Assembly: GCA_029959085.1 (NCBI GenBank)
Contig: JARWIR010000036.1
Coordinates: 806,001 to 870,000, forward strand
Length of the DNA: 64,000 nucleotides
Direction of reading: 5' to 3'
Origin: Nemophila menziesii
Taxonomy: Eukaryota > Streptophyta > Magnoliopsida > Boraginales > Hydrophyllaceae
The position numbers and the translations under genes are program-made. This document shows, one piece after another, positions 33,239 to 45,793 of the stretch; the first letter of the stretch is position 1; each line of letters starts with the position of its first letter. The notes beneath the pieces were generated by a model. That model searched no databases. It was not told where the DNA came from and worked only from the letters and a program-made list of their open reading frames with translations.

Positions 33239-34758
33239 TGGTGTCGCCTAGGGTGTGATAAAAATAAGATAAAATTAAGCCAAGAAACTACGCACTCTCA
33301 CCCTAGACAGGCACAGTACTGCAAGTATTACAGGACGTATGCAAGTTTTAATGATAAATAGAGTTCGTTCTCAGGGACTTAAGTGTGTTAATCGCGTGAG
33401 TAGAAATAATGAGTAAAAGTAAATAATTAAAAGACAATAAATTAAAGCAAATAGATTTCGAACTTATGAATTAAAACTAGGAAAATAAAGACAGTAAAGT
33501 AAAAGATTAAGAATATGAGATGAGAAGTATAGCTTAGGTTTTGCTAGTATGCACTAATCCCTCTAATTCTATCTATAGATCTAGTTAATAAGGGAGAATA
33601 TTAGCTCTTTGTAATACTTAGTCAGGATTCTAAATTCCCCAAGCTTAGACCTTGAGAGCGACTAAGGGGGCTACGTCACAACCAAGAAGTGATTTCAAAT
33701 AGGGTTATCAAACGCCACTAAGGCCCTAAGCAAATACTGCAATCTTGGTGATACGGTGGTTAAAACAAACCCTAATGACTATCTAGTTAGAATTATGTTT
33801 TGTCAGAACTGCTATCGACATTAGACATTATGTGGTGGTTCAATAGTTAAACACCCTGTCAAGGAGACCATCTAACTACTATTAAAACAATCCTAAAGTG
33901 ATCAGTTTTAGGAAAGACATTAAATCAAAACACATAAGCAAATATAAAGTAAGAAGCTAATATCAGATTAAAACATGTAATTCCCAAAGAAACTTAGATA
34001 GAAGAATTAGAATTCATAGATTATACATATGCAAAGCCCAAGCTATGGGAGTTTTAGTTCATACCTGAAGGAAATAAACTAAAAGAAATTACAAAAGACA
34101 TCATCTTGCTCTCTACAAACTGGAAGAATAAAACCTTAAGAACTAATTACTATGAGGCAAGGATGATTTACAAGTGATATAAGGGTGTATTTATAGGTGT
34201 TTAGAAGACCTAATTCGTTTTCTTGAGGAAGAGTTAAGGTAATGGACTTCTAGCCCAACTCAAATTCGTATGGAAATAAAGATAAACACTGCTGCTTTGT
34301 TTTGAGTGTATCTTCTTCGTTATTGGTCAGATTTTGCTCCATAAGATACCAAATCGCAACAGAATTATCTAGGCCCTATAGAAGGAAATCATCAGATTCG
34401 GCCTATTTCTTAGGTAAAAACGCCTATCTTTGGACGTGTATGCAGAATCCCAGATTTAGGCAGTTTTTCCTTTTCCATCTTTTTAGCAATTGTTTCCTTG
34501 TCTACAATTACCATGCAAATCTCTTTCCATAAGTTGTTGACTTTGACTTGGACTCTAATTAAGCTCCATAATTATCTTTAAAGCTACACACTAAATAAAC
34601 AATTAAACCCAATATGCTCTAAAAACAATAATTCTACAAATCAAGACTCAAAATAGGAAAGTGCACTAAAACTCAAGAAAATCGACATTATTGACTTCTA
34701 AATCACTTAAAATGATGTCTCATCTTAACATTAATCTATCACAAATGAGGAGACATCA
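33239..34758 (-). repeat. Element 3 5' LTR (1520 bp)
   Basis: Plus-strand borders TGGTGTCGCCTAGGG and GAGGAGACATCA. Small indels and about twenty substitutions relative to 24881-26407. Confidence 0.95.
34188..34195 (-). promoter_or_regulatory. TATA box in element 3 5' LTR
   Basis: Sense TATAAATA, preceded by CTAAACACC. The equivalent site of the 3' LTR is mutated (TATAAACA). Confidence 0.5.
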
Positions 34759-34763
34759 ATAAA
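34759..34763. repeat. Target site duplication ATAAA, right copy (element 3)
   Basis: Exact match to 24876-24880. Confidence 0.95.
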
Positions 34764-37700
34764 TATCTTTGGTGTATAATTCATGTAATAACTAGTAGGT
34801 ACATAATATTTTTAGAGACAATTCTCACTTAAATTGTTAAAAAATATCAATTTCCCATTTAAATCAATCATTATTATAAATTTAAAAGTTACCAACATAC
34901 TCTTCTAACTATTAAATACTAACTATATTTATTAATTAACAAGACAGCTCACGGTTATTTTCTACAATCAATTAATAGTAACTACATTAATTAATTAAGA
35001 AAAACAAAAGCAAATATAAAATATTTTTTTACCAACTAAGGTTTTGAGGGAATTTTTAATATTTTTTCTTTTCCGCGTTTGTGGAAATTTATTTCTCGGG
35101 TTTTTCTTTTTCGAAAGAGGGGTTCTAGATGAGGAATTTTTTTATATTAGCAAGATTTATTTCTTTTTGAAGGAGATATTTATTTTTTGATTTGCTTCTC
35201 TTAAGAAGGCAGTTTTTTCGTTCAACGTTTTACCTTTTCAGCGGGGAAGGGACAAATTTTATAGTTTTTTTCTAGTACTGATGCAATTTTTTTATTTTTA
35301 GATTTTTTATTTTTTCCGGGGGCCAGTTGGAAAAATATTTTTTTATAATTTTTTTTCTTTTCAAGCGAGAAGTGGGGGAATTTATTTATTTTTAGATTAT
35401 TTTTTTCTTTTAAGGGATGAGGGTGGCTAGGGCAACTTTTATCATTTTTTTATTTTTAGTAGGGGTTGGGGTAAAAAAATTAAATTTTATCCCATCTACA
35501 TTATATAAGATTGGGATGAGATTTGTGCCATCTCTATTCAAAGATTGAGATGAGATTTTCATGTCAGTCCTACTGAGATGGGATTTGTCCTATTAAAATT
35601 TTTGAGAATCCAATAATAGGAATATAAGCGTTTTTTGATAAATTATTAATAATTTAATATGATACATTTCGTCTATAATTTTTTTGAATATGATACATAA
35701 ATTTGAGATTTAATCCACAATAAATAAGAAAAAAAAAGTATATTTGTAAATTGTGCATGTGATGAGATTTGTCTTAAAAAATTGAGATGAAATTTTTCAA
35801 CTCTATGCTAAATTTGATATCAGATTTGTCTCGTCTCTAATTGTAAAACCGAGAAAGAGTTTGTCCCATCTTCTTTCTACGATTGAGATGGAATATTATC
35901 TCATCTTCAAGTTTAGATTGAGATGGAATTTATCTTATCTACATTCTAAGTTTGAGATGAAAAAATATAAAACTATAATGGAATATGTTCCCTTTTTATT
36001 CTAATACTAAGATGAAATTTCTCTCGTCTTCAATCTTTAGTCTGGAATAAAATTTGTCTCATTTCAATTTTATGATTGAGATTGGACCTATCTCCTCTCT
36101 TATTTGTCTCATTTCTATTATAAATTGCGATTGGATTTGTCCCTTCTCTAAAGACTAGAGTTTGGAGTGCTTTTTTCTACAATACATAGTTTAAATGAAA
36201 TATTTTGGTCTATGTCTGGTGGGCAGACAATAGATCAATGAAAGAACTTACTCTCAGGTAGCAATTAAGGGAACCTTATTAAAATGAAATTGAAAGGTTT
36301 CCATGTTGCTGTGAAACAAAAAAAATTAAGGAAATACCCTTGACAGTTGAAGTATTTGATTTACATGATTCAAAAGTATCTCATAATTATGCATTATATT
36401 ATGTGCTACACAGTTTGAAAATAGTTTTCACACTTTCTGACTTTATAAACCAATCCCATTACTGACTCATCATTTCTTTGCATATGAATTTATATTTAGT
36501 ATATACTCTATTGAATTTGATGATATGTATATTGTTAACTTTCCTTTGTCAATCATTGTAGATTCACTTGAAATTGATATGTATAATTCAACTAAGAATG
36601 ATTAATTTCTAGTTATTAAAATTTAGATCTCACAAACAAATCCTATTAAAATTGTTTTACATTATATAACACCTTCGTAAAACTTTGGTTTTATGAATTA
36701 GAGATTATAGCATCTATCATATTAAAAATATATTATTATGTACATATAAATAGTTTTGGCATTTAAGGAAATAATAACCAAACAATAATGATCAAATACT
36801 AAAAATAGATGTAATATTCTTACATGTATATAAGTAAACATATACTAGTAATACTTTTGATACTAGTTATATATAAGAATAACGAAAGTTGTCGATAATG
36901 CGTACCTATTCCATATTTTAGTACTACAAAGTCGTTTTGTACTTTTCTTAAAAAAAATTCACATAGTTATATATACTAATAAAGTGATTAAAATAAAGAA
37001 AATTATGAAAACATTAAACATTTATACTCAATCCATACTTTTGTATAATATAAGGTTATTTTCTTTGTTTTCTTAAAAATATCTTGACCATTATTTAAAT
37101 AATAGAATATCCGCGCTATAGTATAAGCAAAACTAACGTTTTCACAAAAACAATTCATAGACTCTAAATCAATTATAGATAAAGAGTATTAAAATAAACT
37201 ATAAATCACTTAATATCTACACAGAAAGTTGTATTCATAAACTATAGATAACTTTGAATGTAATAAATATTCTACTTACCTCAGTTGTGATATTATTAGC
37301 TCTTCTATTTGAATTTTCTTTATCCTACATGGTCTTCTGAAAATGGGTTAGCATAAAAAATAAGCAAAGTAACCAAGGTAATCTCTTATAGTCTTTTTTT
37401 GGTTAAGTAACAATAATAAAATTAACTATGACAGATGCCTTTAATTGCTGAAATAATTGTATGAGTTTTTATCGGTTGGGGACCAAAAGGCTTAGCCGTT
37501 GAAAAACAATCTTATTGATCATATATACAATATATGGAGTCATATTTGTGACATCTCCATTATATTACTGATATGTGATTTGTGTTATGTATAATTATAA
37601 GATTGCGATTGAATTAGTCTTATCTCCATTTTACGATTGAGATGAAATTTGTCACATCATCAATTTTTGATCGAGGTGTAATTGGTCTCATCTCCCTTCT

Positions 37701-37902
37701 AAGACTGAGAAGATATTTGCTTCATCTTAGATCTTAAGTTTGAATTAAATTTGTCATATTTTTATTCTAAGATTGAGATGACATTGTTCCCTCTCTGTTT
37801 TGTCTCATCTTTATTATAAAATTGAGATGAAATTTGTACCTTCTCCGAGGACTAGAGTATGGACTACTTTTTTGTACAATACTTATTTTTATTTGAAAGT
37901 TC

Positions 37903-37949
<47 letters not shown>
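34764..37949. repeat. 5.7 kb tandem unit, copy 2, right part
   Basis: Colinear with 54890-58107 of copy 5: T-rich low-complexity block (35050-35480), minisatellite block 1 (35490-36175), AT-rich middle, minus-strand exon-like block (37280-37330, with a stop as second codon), minisatellite block 2 (37560-37860) and the (TA)n tract (37903-37949). Confidence 0.85.
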
Positions 37950-37957
<8 letters not shown>

Positions 37958-38207
37958 AGAAAGAAAGTGTTATACAATTGACATCAAAGAAATATAGAAT
38001 CACTTATCTTGGAAAACCACATAAGAGGCAAATGAATCAATTTTGATCATATCCAAGTAAGCGATACCAATCACACAAGAGTATTAATAAGCTAAAATAA
38101 ATATTCGATACTTGATCAACCACGAGAAGTCCCACGTAGTAAAAAAACATGACCACCAAGTCGAGGGTAATATGTATTTGCCGATGATAGAGGAGTACCA
38201 AACTTAC

Positions 38208-38236
38208 CTGAAGACATATATTCCAAAGAAATAATG
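38208..38236 (-). other. 29-bp exon-like block with canonical splice borders (copy 3)
   Basis: On the minus strand an acceptor ending TTTGCAG precedes CATTATTTCTTTGGAATATA... and a GTAAGTTTGG donor follows. Upstream, another block ends CTTTAGACAAG before a GTGAGTTC donor. The same arrangement occurs in copies 4, 5 and 6. The host gene is not recognised. Confidence 0.3.
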
Positions 38237-39510
38237 CTGCAAATGCAACTAAGATGTGAGAGTAGCGTCTTTCGACACATGAAGAATCATTTACGGCAAT
38301 GGCCCCACAAAGATCTAAGTTGTGAACTCACCTTGTCTAAAGTGCACACCCAGCCACATGCGTGCACCCACGACATTTTATAAATACCATATCTACTCCC
38401 GAATAGGGTACATTTTGCCTTTCTTTTATAATTGATGTGGTTACTATATTGTTTACAAACCTCTGTAACTCCTACGGTCATAAGAATATGTTCTCATGAG
38501 TATCGGAGTTCCATCAGGAGTGCACCTCCCTTTGGACCTGACCTAGTGACTAAATTCATGAAGTTGTATGTATGTAGTGGGTTCCTCGACAATGATAAGG
38601 AAGTGCTTTGTAATGGTGATCTATAACCAGGACTAGATCTGAACTTTGTGATATATGAGTCGGGTGTATATTTGATCCCAAAAAATGAAAAAGAGTGTTG
38701 TGATTGATGTGAAAAAGAAAGAGAATATAGCAAATAATGCCCGAAATTGGGTAAAAATATTATCAACAATGGTAACCTAGTGAAAGAGTTGGGTATAAAG
38801 GGAAGGATATAGAGTATGTGACAATGATACCAAGACGTGAGATTAGACACGTTATGAACTCCTAATGATAAAATAAAAGAAAATCAAAGTTAAGGAAGTG
38901 CGCGGGCCGCCCGAGATATAACCATTGACATTACTTATATTTTAGAAATGTTTTATCAATAATAATTTCTTGCAAATAATCATTTAATGAGCAAGGACGA
39001 GTTACAATTAATTTAAAATTTAAATGTCTGTATGGTTCTTTTATTTACTTATGTATGGGCTAATCTTAATTCTTTGGGCTAAAATTTTACTTAACCCAAA
39101 CCCAAAATCATTTAGATATATCATCACACTAATATCTCTTCGAGTATCAAAAGACTATTCACAGGAGGCAACCACCACCAATCATAATCTCAATTTCATC
39201 TCTTAACCGGTTTTTTTATTATGTTTCTTAAGTAGAGAATCATGGTAGTCTATCATATCTCCGTTAAAAGTGTCTTTTTTAATTTCTTACCTCATATCTC
39301 CTTGAAAAAATAACTATTTTATTTAGTATCTCAGATAGTTGGCCTTGATATTTCAACAACAAAGGTATTTTTTTCAATTCTTAATTTTTTGTTAATAACA
39401 CATGTTTTTAAAAAACTCAATTTTAATAAATATTACATATTTTTTCATTTCATGTTTATTTTTAAAATTTGAAAATTATTTCGAATTAGAAATAACATTT
39501 CATGCCTCTG

Positions 39511-39614
39511 TTAAGGTACTACTACAATATATGGAGTCATATTTGTGTCATCTCCATTATGTTACTGATATGTGATTTGTGTTATCACTAATTATAAGAT
39601 TGCGATTGAATTAG
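39511..39614. repeat. 104-bp direct repeat flanking the 2.3 kb insert, left copy
   Basis: TTAAGGTACTACTACAATAT through GATTGCGATTGAATTAG. Repeated at 41949-42052 with few changes. It is itself made of unit fragments, so the scar predates the duplication. Confidence 0.85.
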
Positions 39615-41948
39615 GGGATGGAGTGTTGTATCCGTGAACACCATGAGAAAATGTTAGACATATTTTTAGCAAAAATCTATAAGAAAAATAGACTCTCTTC
39701 TTTTGCAAACTGCTCATTTTTTTAACGATTTTTAACCTGGGAGACCATCATATCTTCTTTGGTCTGAATTTTGTTTGTTTAAATCATATATACATCGTAA
39801 TATTATCCATATTATGTTACATATTATGGAAAAAAATAAATTAATTAGTCTATAATTTTGATTTAATTATTCTCTAAGTTTTAAATAATGTATATTTCTG
39901 ATTAATTAAAGAAAGAGTGAATAGAGAACATTGGTCCTCGTGTTATTCTAATAGTCATACACAAACTGTTTTTTAGAAACTTATTGAAACACTAGGGGTG
40001 TATTGGGATAATTTGCATAATATAGGACCAATCATGCAATTAAACCTAAATGAATGATCTAAAGTCTAAACCAAATATAGACTTAAGGTCTTCTATTTTG
40101 ATTTTATTTTAATTTTGATTTTTTAATGTTTTTGGATTGTGAAGTTTGAGGGCAGGCAAACCGCGAGGTAAGCGAAAGAATGGAAGTACGAGTTCCAAGA
40201 AAACCGTACCACAAGAGACGCCAACTATGGCTACCGAGACAATAAGGATTGATGTGGGACCCGAAGATAGGCCATCAGACATGGCTACCGGACCCTACAT
40301 GAAGGGTCAAGGTGGCTACAAATTTTACGACACTTTCACTGAGATCATCGCCCCTTTAGACTATTCATGTTCAAATAAGTATTAGCATGATCAATTTTAA
40401 TCAAGATTGACAGTTATAAATTTTAATTTTAACTTTATTATAGATTTATTTATGTATAGATAGGTATCATTCTTATGAATAGATGAAATTATCTTTATCT
40501 TTTATGATAGTTCATTTACCTTGGAATATACATAGAGAGGCGTGTATATCCCTGTGGCACTAGTCGTGGTACGCGCATGGAGCGTGGGTTTGCGAGTACC
40601 TGCCCTATCGCACTTTAAGTGGGGCAGGTTTTAAGGTACTAAATGTAGGATTGGGGGTGGCGGGGATGAATTTTCTAAATCCTCACGGGCCTGACCTTGG
40701 AAGCCAAAACGTTAGTAATCCAGCACTTTCTTTCTCAGTTTAACCTTTTATGCCTAACTTTATGCTTATATAGTGTTTACATATTACCGTAATTGTAAAT
40801 TTTTTATACAAAGTAAATGATAGTTTTTATGATGGTGTTGTTTATGCTTGCAGGTCAGATGGAAACCATATGAAAGTTAACAATAAGTATCTTAAGGTTA
40901 AGCATCTAGATCTGGTAACTATTAGTATTACTTCATTGGTTTGTTCTACTTTATTGTTTCTGTTAGACTTATCTATGACTATAAACACAAACTGATTACA
41001 CTATGCTTCTCTCATCCTGATCGATTTCTATAAAACGTATGTCATAAGATTTTAGACCTTTGTTAATAGAGGAGGAGAAGGAGTATGAACGGGGCGTTAT
41101 CATCATTGTCCTTGAACATCATCAATCAGCCCTTCGTTTGTTTTTTGTTTATCTTTAAATCTTAAGAATAGCGCTGGTGAAATGTAGTTGTTAACGTGTG
41201 TTAGTAATTGAGTTTTAAATACTGTTAATTAATATTCTTATCTTGTGGATTATACTGTTATTTTCTTTCATGTATTTGTATGGAAATGAACAAGTTTGTT
41301 TACATTGTTATTCTTGTCGAGCTTTTATGCGAAAATCGATCTCATGTTGAGAGTAGAATCGTACGTGTCACCAAGATCATCTCTCATTTCAGAGAACCCC
41401 ATCATATTTTACCAATCCCCTACATAATTATGTCTTACTTTGTTCACCTATGCCTACTCAGATACTACAACATAGGGCTGCTGAATGTTTTTAGTGGACC
41501 CCACGGGGAAAAGTGAAAGAAGAATATCCCCAAAATTCAAGCAATTCTGTGTCATATATTGATACTACCTGAAACATCAAAGACACCAAAGGTTTAAAAA
41601 CCACTAATTTGCTCAAATTGAAACTCAATCTCTATCCTTGAGCACTTTTTTTAGAAAAACTCGATGCAGAAGGAGAACTGGTCTTGGGACTCTCAGTGTT
41701 ATTCGAAAAGGAATAACATTATGGCATGAAGAGATTGTCTGGTGAGTGAGGCTATGAGGAGTTTCATGAGATGGATGAAGACACTGACAAGTTGAATTCA
41801 AGATATGACAATAATGAATCTAGTTTTCTTGAGGTAGGCACATGTAGAACATTTTAAAGGCAATAGATGAAGGTCTTGAAGTCCCCGTCAATTTTATTTT
41901 TATAATTTCATCAGTCAAGATGGTAGAATTAATGGAGTCATGTCTCTT
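39615..41948. other. 2.3 kb segment foreign to the tandem unit, with gene-fragment-like exons
   Basis: Not found elsewhere in the window. A plus-strand 79-codon frame at 40146-40385 (contains KPRGKRKNGSTSSKKT and GYKFYDTFTEIIAPLDYS) is not recognised. Exon-like blocks follow: 40854-40914 (after TGCTTGCAG, before GTAACT; reads SDGNHMKVNNKYLKVKHLDL) and one ending 41833 before GTAGGC (reads EMDEDTDKLNSRYDNNESSF). It could be a captured gene fragment or an unrecognised transposon. Terminal inverted repeats were not seen. Confidence 0.4.
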
Positions 41949-42052
41949 TTAAGGTACTACTCCAATATATGGAGTCATATTTGTGTCATCTCCATTATAT
42001 TACTGATATGTGATTTGTGTTATCTCTAATTATAAGATTGCGATTGAATTAG
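41949..42052. repeat. 104-bp direct repeat flanking the 2.3 kb insert, right copy
   Basis: Matches 39511-39614 and continues normally into minisatellite block 2 (to about 42300). Confidence 0.85.
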
Positions 42053-42334
42053 TCTCATCTCTATTTTACGATTGAAATGGAATTTGTCTCATTATCAATT
42101 TTAGATCGAGGTGTAATTTGTCTCATCTCCATTCTAAGACTGAGAAGAGATTTGTTTCATCTCTGATCTTAAGTTTAATGAAATTTTTCATATTTTTATT
42201 CTAAGATTGAAATGAAATTCATCCTCTCTATGATTTGTCTCATCTCCATTATAAAATTGAGATGAGATTTGTACCTTCTCCAAGGACTAGAGTATGGACT
42301 GCGTTTTTGTTCAATACTTAGTTTTATTTGAAAG

Positions 42335-42396
<62 letters not shown>

Positions 42397-42401
<5 letters not shown>

Positions 42402-44096
42402 AAGAAATAGTTATACAACTGACATCAAAGCAACATAGAATCACTTATCTTGGAAAACCACATAAGAGGCAAATGAATTAATTTTGATCATATCCAAGTA
42501 AGGGATACCAATCACACAAATTCAGAAGAGTATTAATAAGCTAAAATAAATAGTCGATACTTGATCAACCACGAGAAGTCCCACGTAGCAAAAAAAGACA
42601 TGACCACCAAGTCGAGGGTAATATTTATTTGCCGATGATAAAGGAGTACCAAACTTACATGAGGACATATATTCCAAAGGAATAATGCTGCAAATGCAAC
42701 TAACATGTGAGAGTAGCGTCTTGCTACACATGAAGAATCAGTTAAGGTAATGGCACCACAACGATCTAAGTTGTGAAGTCACCTTGTCTAAAGTGCACAC
42801 CCAGCCACATTCGTGCACCCACAACATTTTATAAATACAATATCTACTCCCGAATGGGGTACATTCTATATTTCTTTTATAATTGATGTGGTTACTATAT
42901 AGTCTACAAACCTCTGTAACTCCGCGGGTCATAAGAATATGTTATCATGAGTATCGGAGTGCCATCAGTGCACCTCCCTTTGGACCTGACCTAGTGTCTA
43001 GATTCAGGAAGTTGTATGTGTGTAGTGGGTGCCTCGACAATGATAAGGAATCTCTTTGTAATTGTCATCTATAACTAGGACTAGATCTGAAATTTGTGAT
43101 ATATTAGCCCAAAAAATGAAAAAGGGTGTTGTGATAAATGTGAAAAAAGAGAGAGAATATAATTAATAATGCCCGAAATTGGGTAAAATATTATCAACAA
43201 TGGTAACCTAGTGAAAGAGATGGTATAAAGGGAACGATATAGAGTCTGTGACAATGATACCAAGATGTGTGATTAGACCCGTTATGAAGTGATAATGACT
43301 AAATAAAAGAAAATCAAAATTAAGGAAGTGCGCGGCCACCGAGATACAACCACGGTCATTACCTATATTTTATAAATGTTTTATCAATAATAATTTTTTG
43401 CAAATAATCACCTTAATGAATAAGGACAGGTTACAATTAATTTAAAATTTGGACAAGATGTTATAAAATTTTGGTTGGGCCAGAAAATGTCTCGCTAGTA
43501 TGGTTATTTTATTTACTTACGTATGGGCTAATCTTAACTCCTTGGGCTAATATTTTACTTCCTATAAATTACTTAGTTTATTTGAATCAAACTCTAACCC
43601 AATTTCATTTAGATATATCATCACACTAATATCTCTTCCAGCATCAAAAGACTATTCACATGCGGCAACCACGGGCAATCCATATTTTTTTTCAATTCGT
43701 AAATTTTTGTTAATAATACATGTTTTTTAGCAAAAGCTCAATTTTAATAAATATTAAATATTTTCTTATTTCATGTTTATATTTGCAATTTGAAAACTAT
43801 TTAGAACTAGAAATAAGATTAAAATAGGAAATTAATTATTTTTATCAAGAAAAAATAGTGTGAAATAAGCTTTAATAAAGCAGATGATTGTAATTTTAAT
43901 GTTTGTGATTCCTTTTGTTTCCAGTAAGGAGGTGGAGAGATCATCCTGAAGAGAAAAAGAGAAAGGCCAATGAAGGTACCAATAAAGTGTCTAGAATATC
44001 TGATAATAGGTAAAAACATAAACTCCTGATATAGTGGACATTTTTGTGGTGGATTTATAGAGTAACTATTAATACAATTTTGTTTGTAGATCCTAC
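42397..44096. repeat. 5.7 kb tandem unit, copy 4, left part
   Basis: Colinear with copy 5 from the (TA)n border through DUF724 exon A (43925-44009), up to the Angela insertion seven bases into exon B. Confidence 0.85.
43925..44096 (+). pseudogene. DUF724-domain gene remnant, copy 4 (cut by Angela element)
   Basis: Exon A (43925-44009) keeps its 85-bp length and both splice borders but begins TAA instead of TTA. Exon B starts at 44090 after TTTGTAG and is interrupted at 44096 by element 4. Exon C of this copy is missing. Confidence 0.55.
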
Positions 44097-45778
44097 TGTT
44101 GGAATTATGCCCTAGCCCCGATCGTCTTGTAAAGAATTGAACACAAGTGTTTACTATACACGATAATAGTTATCCCTACAGTTTTGATTAAAGAAATTGT
44201 TTCCTTGAATCTATGGCAAGCTTTTATGATTATGCTATAAATCCACATAATATGAAGGCAGATCCTTTGATTAATTTACAAACTAGATATCATAAGGTGT
44301 TATGATAATTAGAATCTAGCTCATAAGATTTAATCTAAACTTGTTCTTAATTGTAGGATCATCGAGTTAGGACCTCGATAATCCGGTTAGATTAATATAT
44401 AGCTAACAAGTATTTATTGGATAAATATCAGTAGTTCTCGTTTACCGAGTTAGGTGCATAGAAAATGCACATAGAGATGTGATTATCGAACCGACTAAAA
44501 CTAGAGATTCCTAATGGTTAATTACCTTGAACTGTCAAGTAGGTTGATCTCTATAAGGATTTTTATACTTGTAATCCTTTGACCTGAGATTATCACTATA
44601 GTTGTGTATGTGCTTGTTATGTTTTGATACTGGACTACTAGTGTGTCATAATGCTAGTCGAAAGGATATTGGACGTAGCTAAGTATATATGCTTGTAGGG
44701 ATGAGTCAAGATGAAATCTATCAACTCTAGGTAAAGAGTTTGAGCTCTACGATGTCATAAGATTATAACGATTGTATCGAATCCTTAGCCAAGGTGATAG
44801 AATGAATGAAGAAAGGAGTTTCTTAGGACATTCGTCAATTATTGATAATCGACGTGTAACGTAGTTTGATTTTCTAAATGGGATTTGATAGTTGTACAAT
44901 ATCCCAGGATAATCCGGAGCTATAAAGATAGAGGGAATACGTATAAGATCCTTCACCGGGTTCTTTTGTACAGAGTTACTTCACGTTATCCGGTCGTTGG
45001 GGAGTGTTGTTAGACGCCAACCTCGATTAGTGGTTAATTTAATTAACTACTACTGGTTTAACGATGAACCCATTTAGTCGCACACTAACGAGTGCATTGA
45101 ACTTGCTTCATGACGTTAATTAATTTTATTATTAGATAATAAATATTAATTAATTATATACTTGGAATATTGGTATATCAAATTAATATTCTGATATAAG
45201 ACCGGTCTAAGACAAAAGAGAAAGGAAAAAAAGAACTATTAATTAACAAGTTTGTGGTTCGAACCACGTATCTCTAGTGGTATGCAATGTGTTACTAACC
45301 GCTAGGCCAGTCAGGTGTTTTGTATAATAAAGAAGGTCCAAGTCTACTTCACAAGTGGTAATGGACCAGATTATTATGATAATTAATTTCATTATAAGTT
45401 CATGACTTTTCCAATTCTCTGTCTTTTCATTTCCTATGGTGGGGTTATAACAATGTAATGATAGTCATTATATTAATATAACTTTTCCATTAGTTTTTCT
45501 TCCAAGAAAAAAAAACCCACAAGAAACAAAAGGTCTTTTGTCTCCAAGCTAGAATTGTGATTCTGGAAGTAAGGCTCAAGTTCGGTGTGCAAAGCGTGGA
45601 GGCTTCAAGCTTTTGAAGCTGGTATTAAACAATTCGATTCTCATACAAAGCTTTAAGGTATGTAATCGAAATACTTTGTTTCTATTTAAATTCTTAAATC
45701 GCACTAGATTGGCTTAGGATTGCAATTACTTGTTTCCGCTGTATTATATGTGATATAATCGTTACTTGCTTTTATTCA
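44097..45778 (+). repeat. Element 4 5' LTR (1682 bp)
   Basis: TGTTGGAATT to TTATTCA, followed two bases later by the PBS. Contains a tRNA-like segment on the minus strand (45252-45317). Confidence 0.9.
45252..45317 (-). repeat. tRNA-like (SINE-like) segment inside the element 4 LTR
   Basis: On the minus strand TGGCCTAGCGGTTAG resembles an RNA polymerase III A box, and GGTTCGAACCA about 30 bp later matches the B box consensus. The second LTR has the decayed counterpart near 51770-51830, so the segment was part of the LTR when the element inserted. A complete tRNA cloverleaf is not apparent. Confidence 0.35.
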
Positions 45779-45780
45779 AT

Positions 45781-45793
45781 TGGTATCAGAGCC
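45781..45793 (+). promoter_or_regulatory. Element 4 primer binding site (initiator tRNA-Met)
   Basis: TGGTATCAGAGCC, the standard Ty1/copia PBS complementary to initiator tRNA-Met. Confidence 0.9.

Larger units (their letters stand above)
24881..34758 (-). mobile_element. Element 3: non-autonomous Athila-like retrotransposon (9,878 bp)
   Basis: Sense order: 5' LTR 33239-34758, PBS 33215-33232, broken Gag-Pro 33035 to about 30450 fused to an integrase tail (30449-30235), GC-rich repeats, extra ORF 29196 to about 28001 (frameshifted), a conserved non-coding region, PPT 26408-26422, 3' LTR 24881-26407. RT, RNase H and the integrase zinc and DDE domains are absent. LTRs of 1520 and 1527 bp differ at roughly twenty places by eye, so the insertion is older than element 2 but still fairly young. 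The perfect ATAAA duplication shows normal integrase-mediated insertion, which implies help from another element. Confidence 0.93.
37950..42396. repeat. 5.7 kb tandem unit, copy 3, rearranged
   Basis: Normal from the (TA)n border through the GAAGTTGTATG anchor (38560) to about 39490. Then a patchwork scar joins short pieces of DUF724 exons C and B to the region before minisatellite block 2, and a 2.3 kb foreign segment follows (39615-41948). The DUF724 remnant is lost except for about 17 bp. The copy ends at a (TA)n tract (42338-42396). Confidence 0.8.

Noticed and set aside
37767..38003. ORFs with Tyr-Ile repeats over the (TA)n tracts (also 42196-42444 and 58011-58202)
   Set aside because: Products of the microsatellite only; lengths vary between copies and there is no flanking coding signal.
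38287..38481. Minus-strand frames near the GTGAGTTC donor (copies at 42738, 58453) as complete small genes
   Set aside because: The amino-acid frame is partly kept only because the copies are recent duplicates, and the start codons differ. Kept only as exon-like blocks.
45252..45317. A functional tRNA gene
   Set aside because: Only A- and B-box-like motifs are present; no acceptor stem or full cloverleaf could be drawn, and the other LTR copy is decayed.
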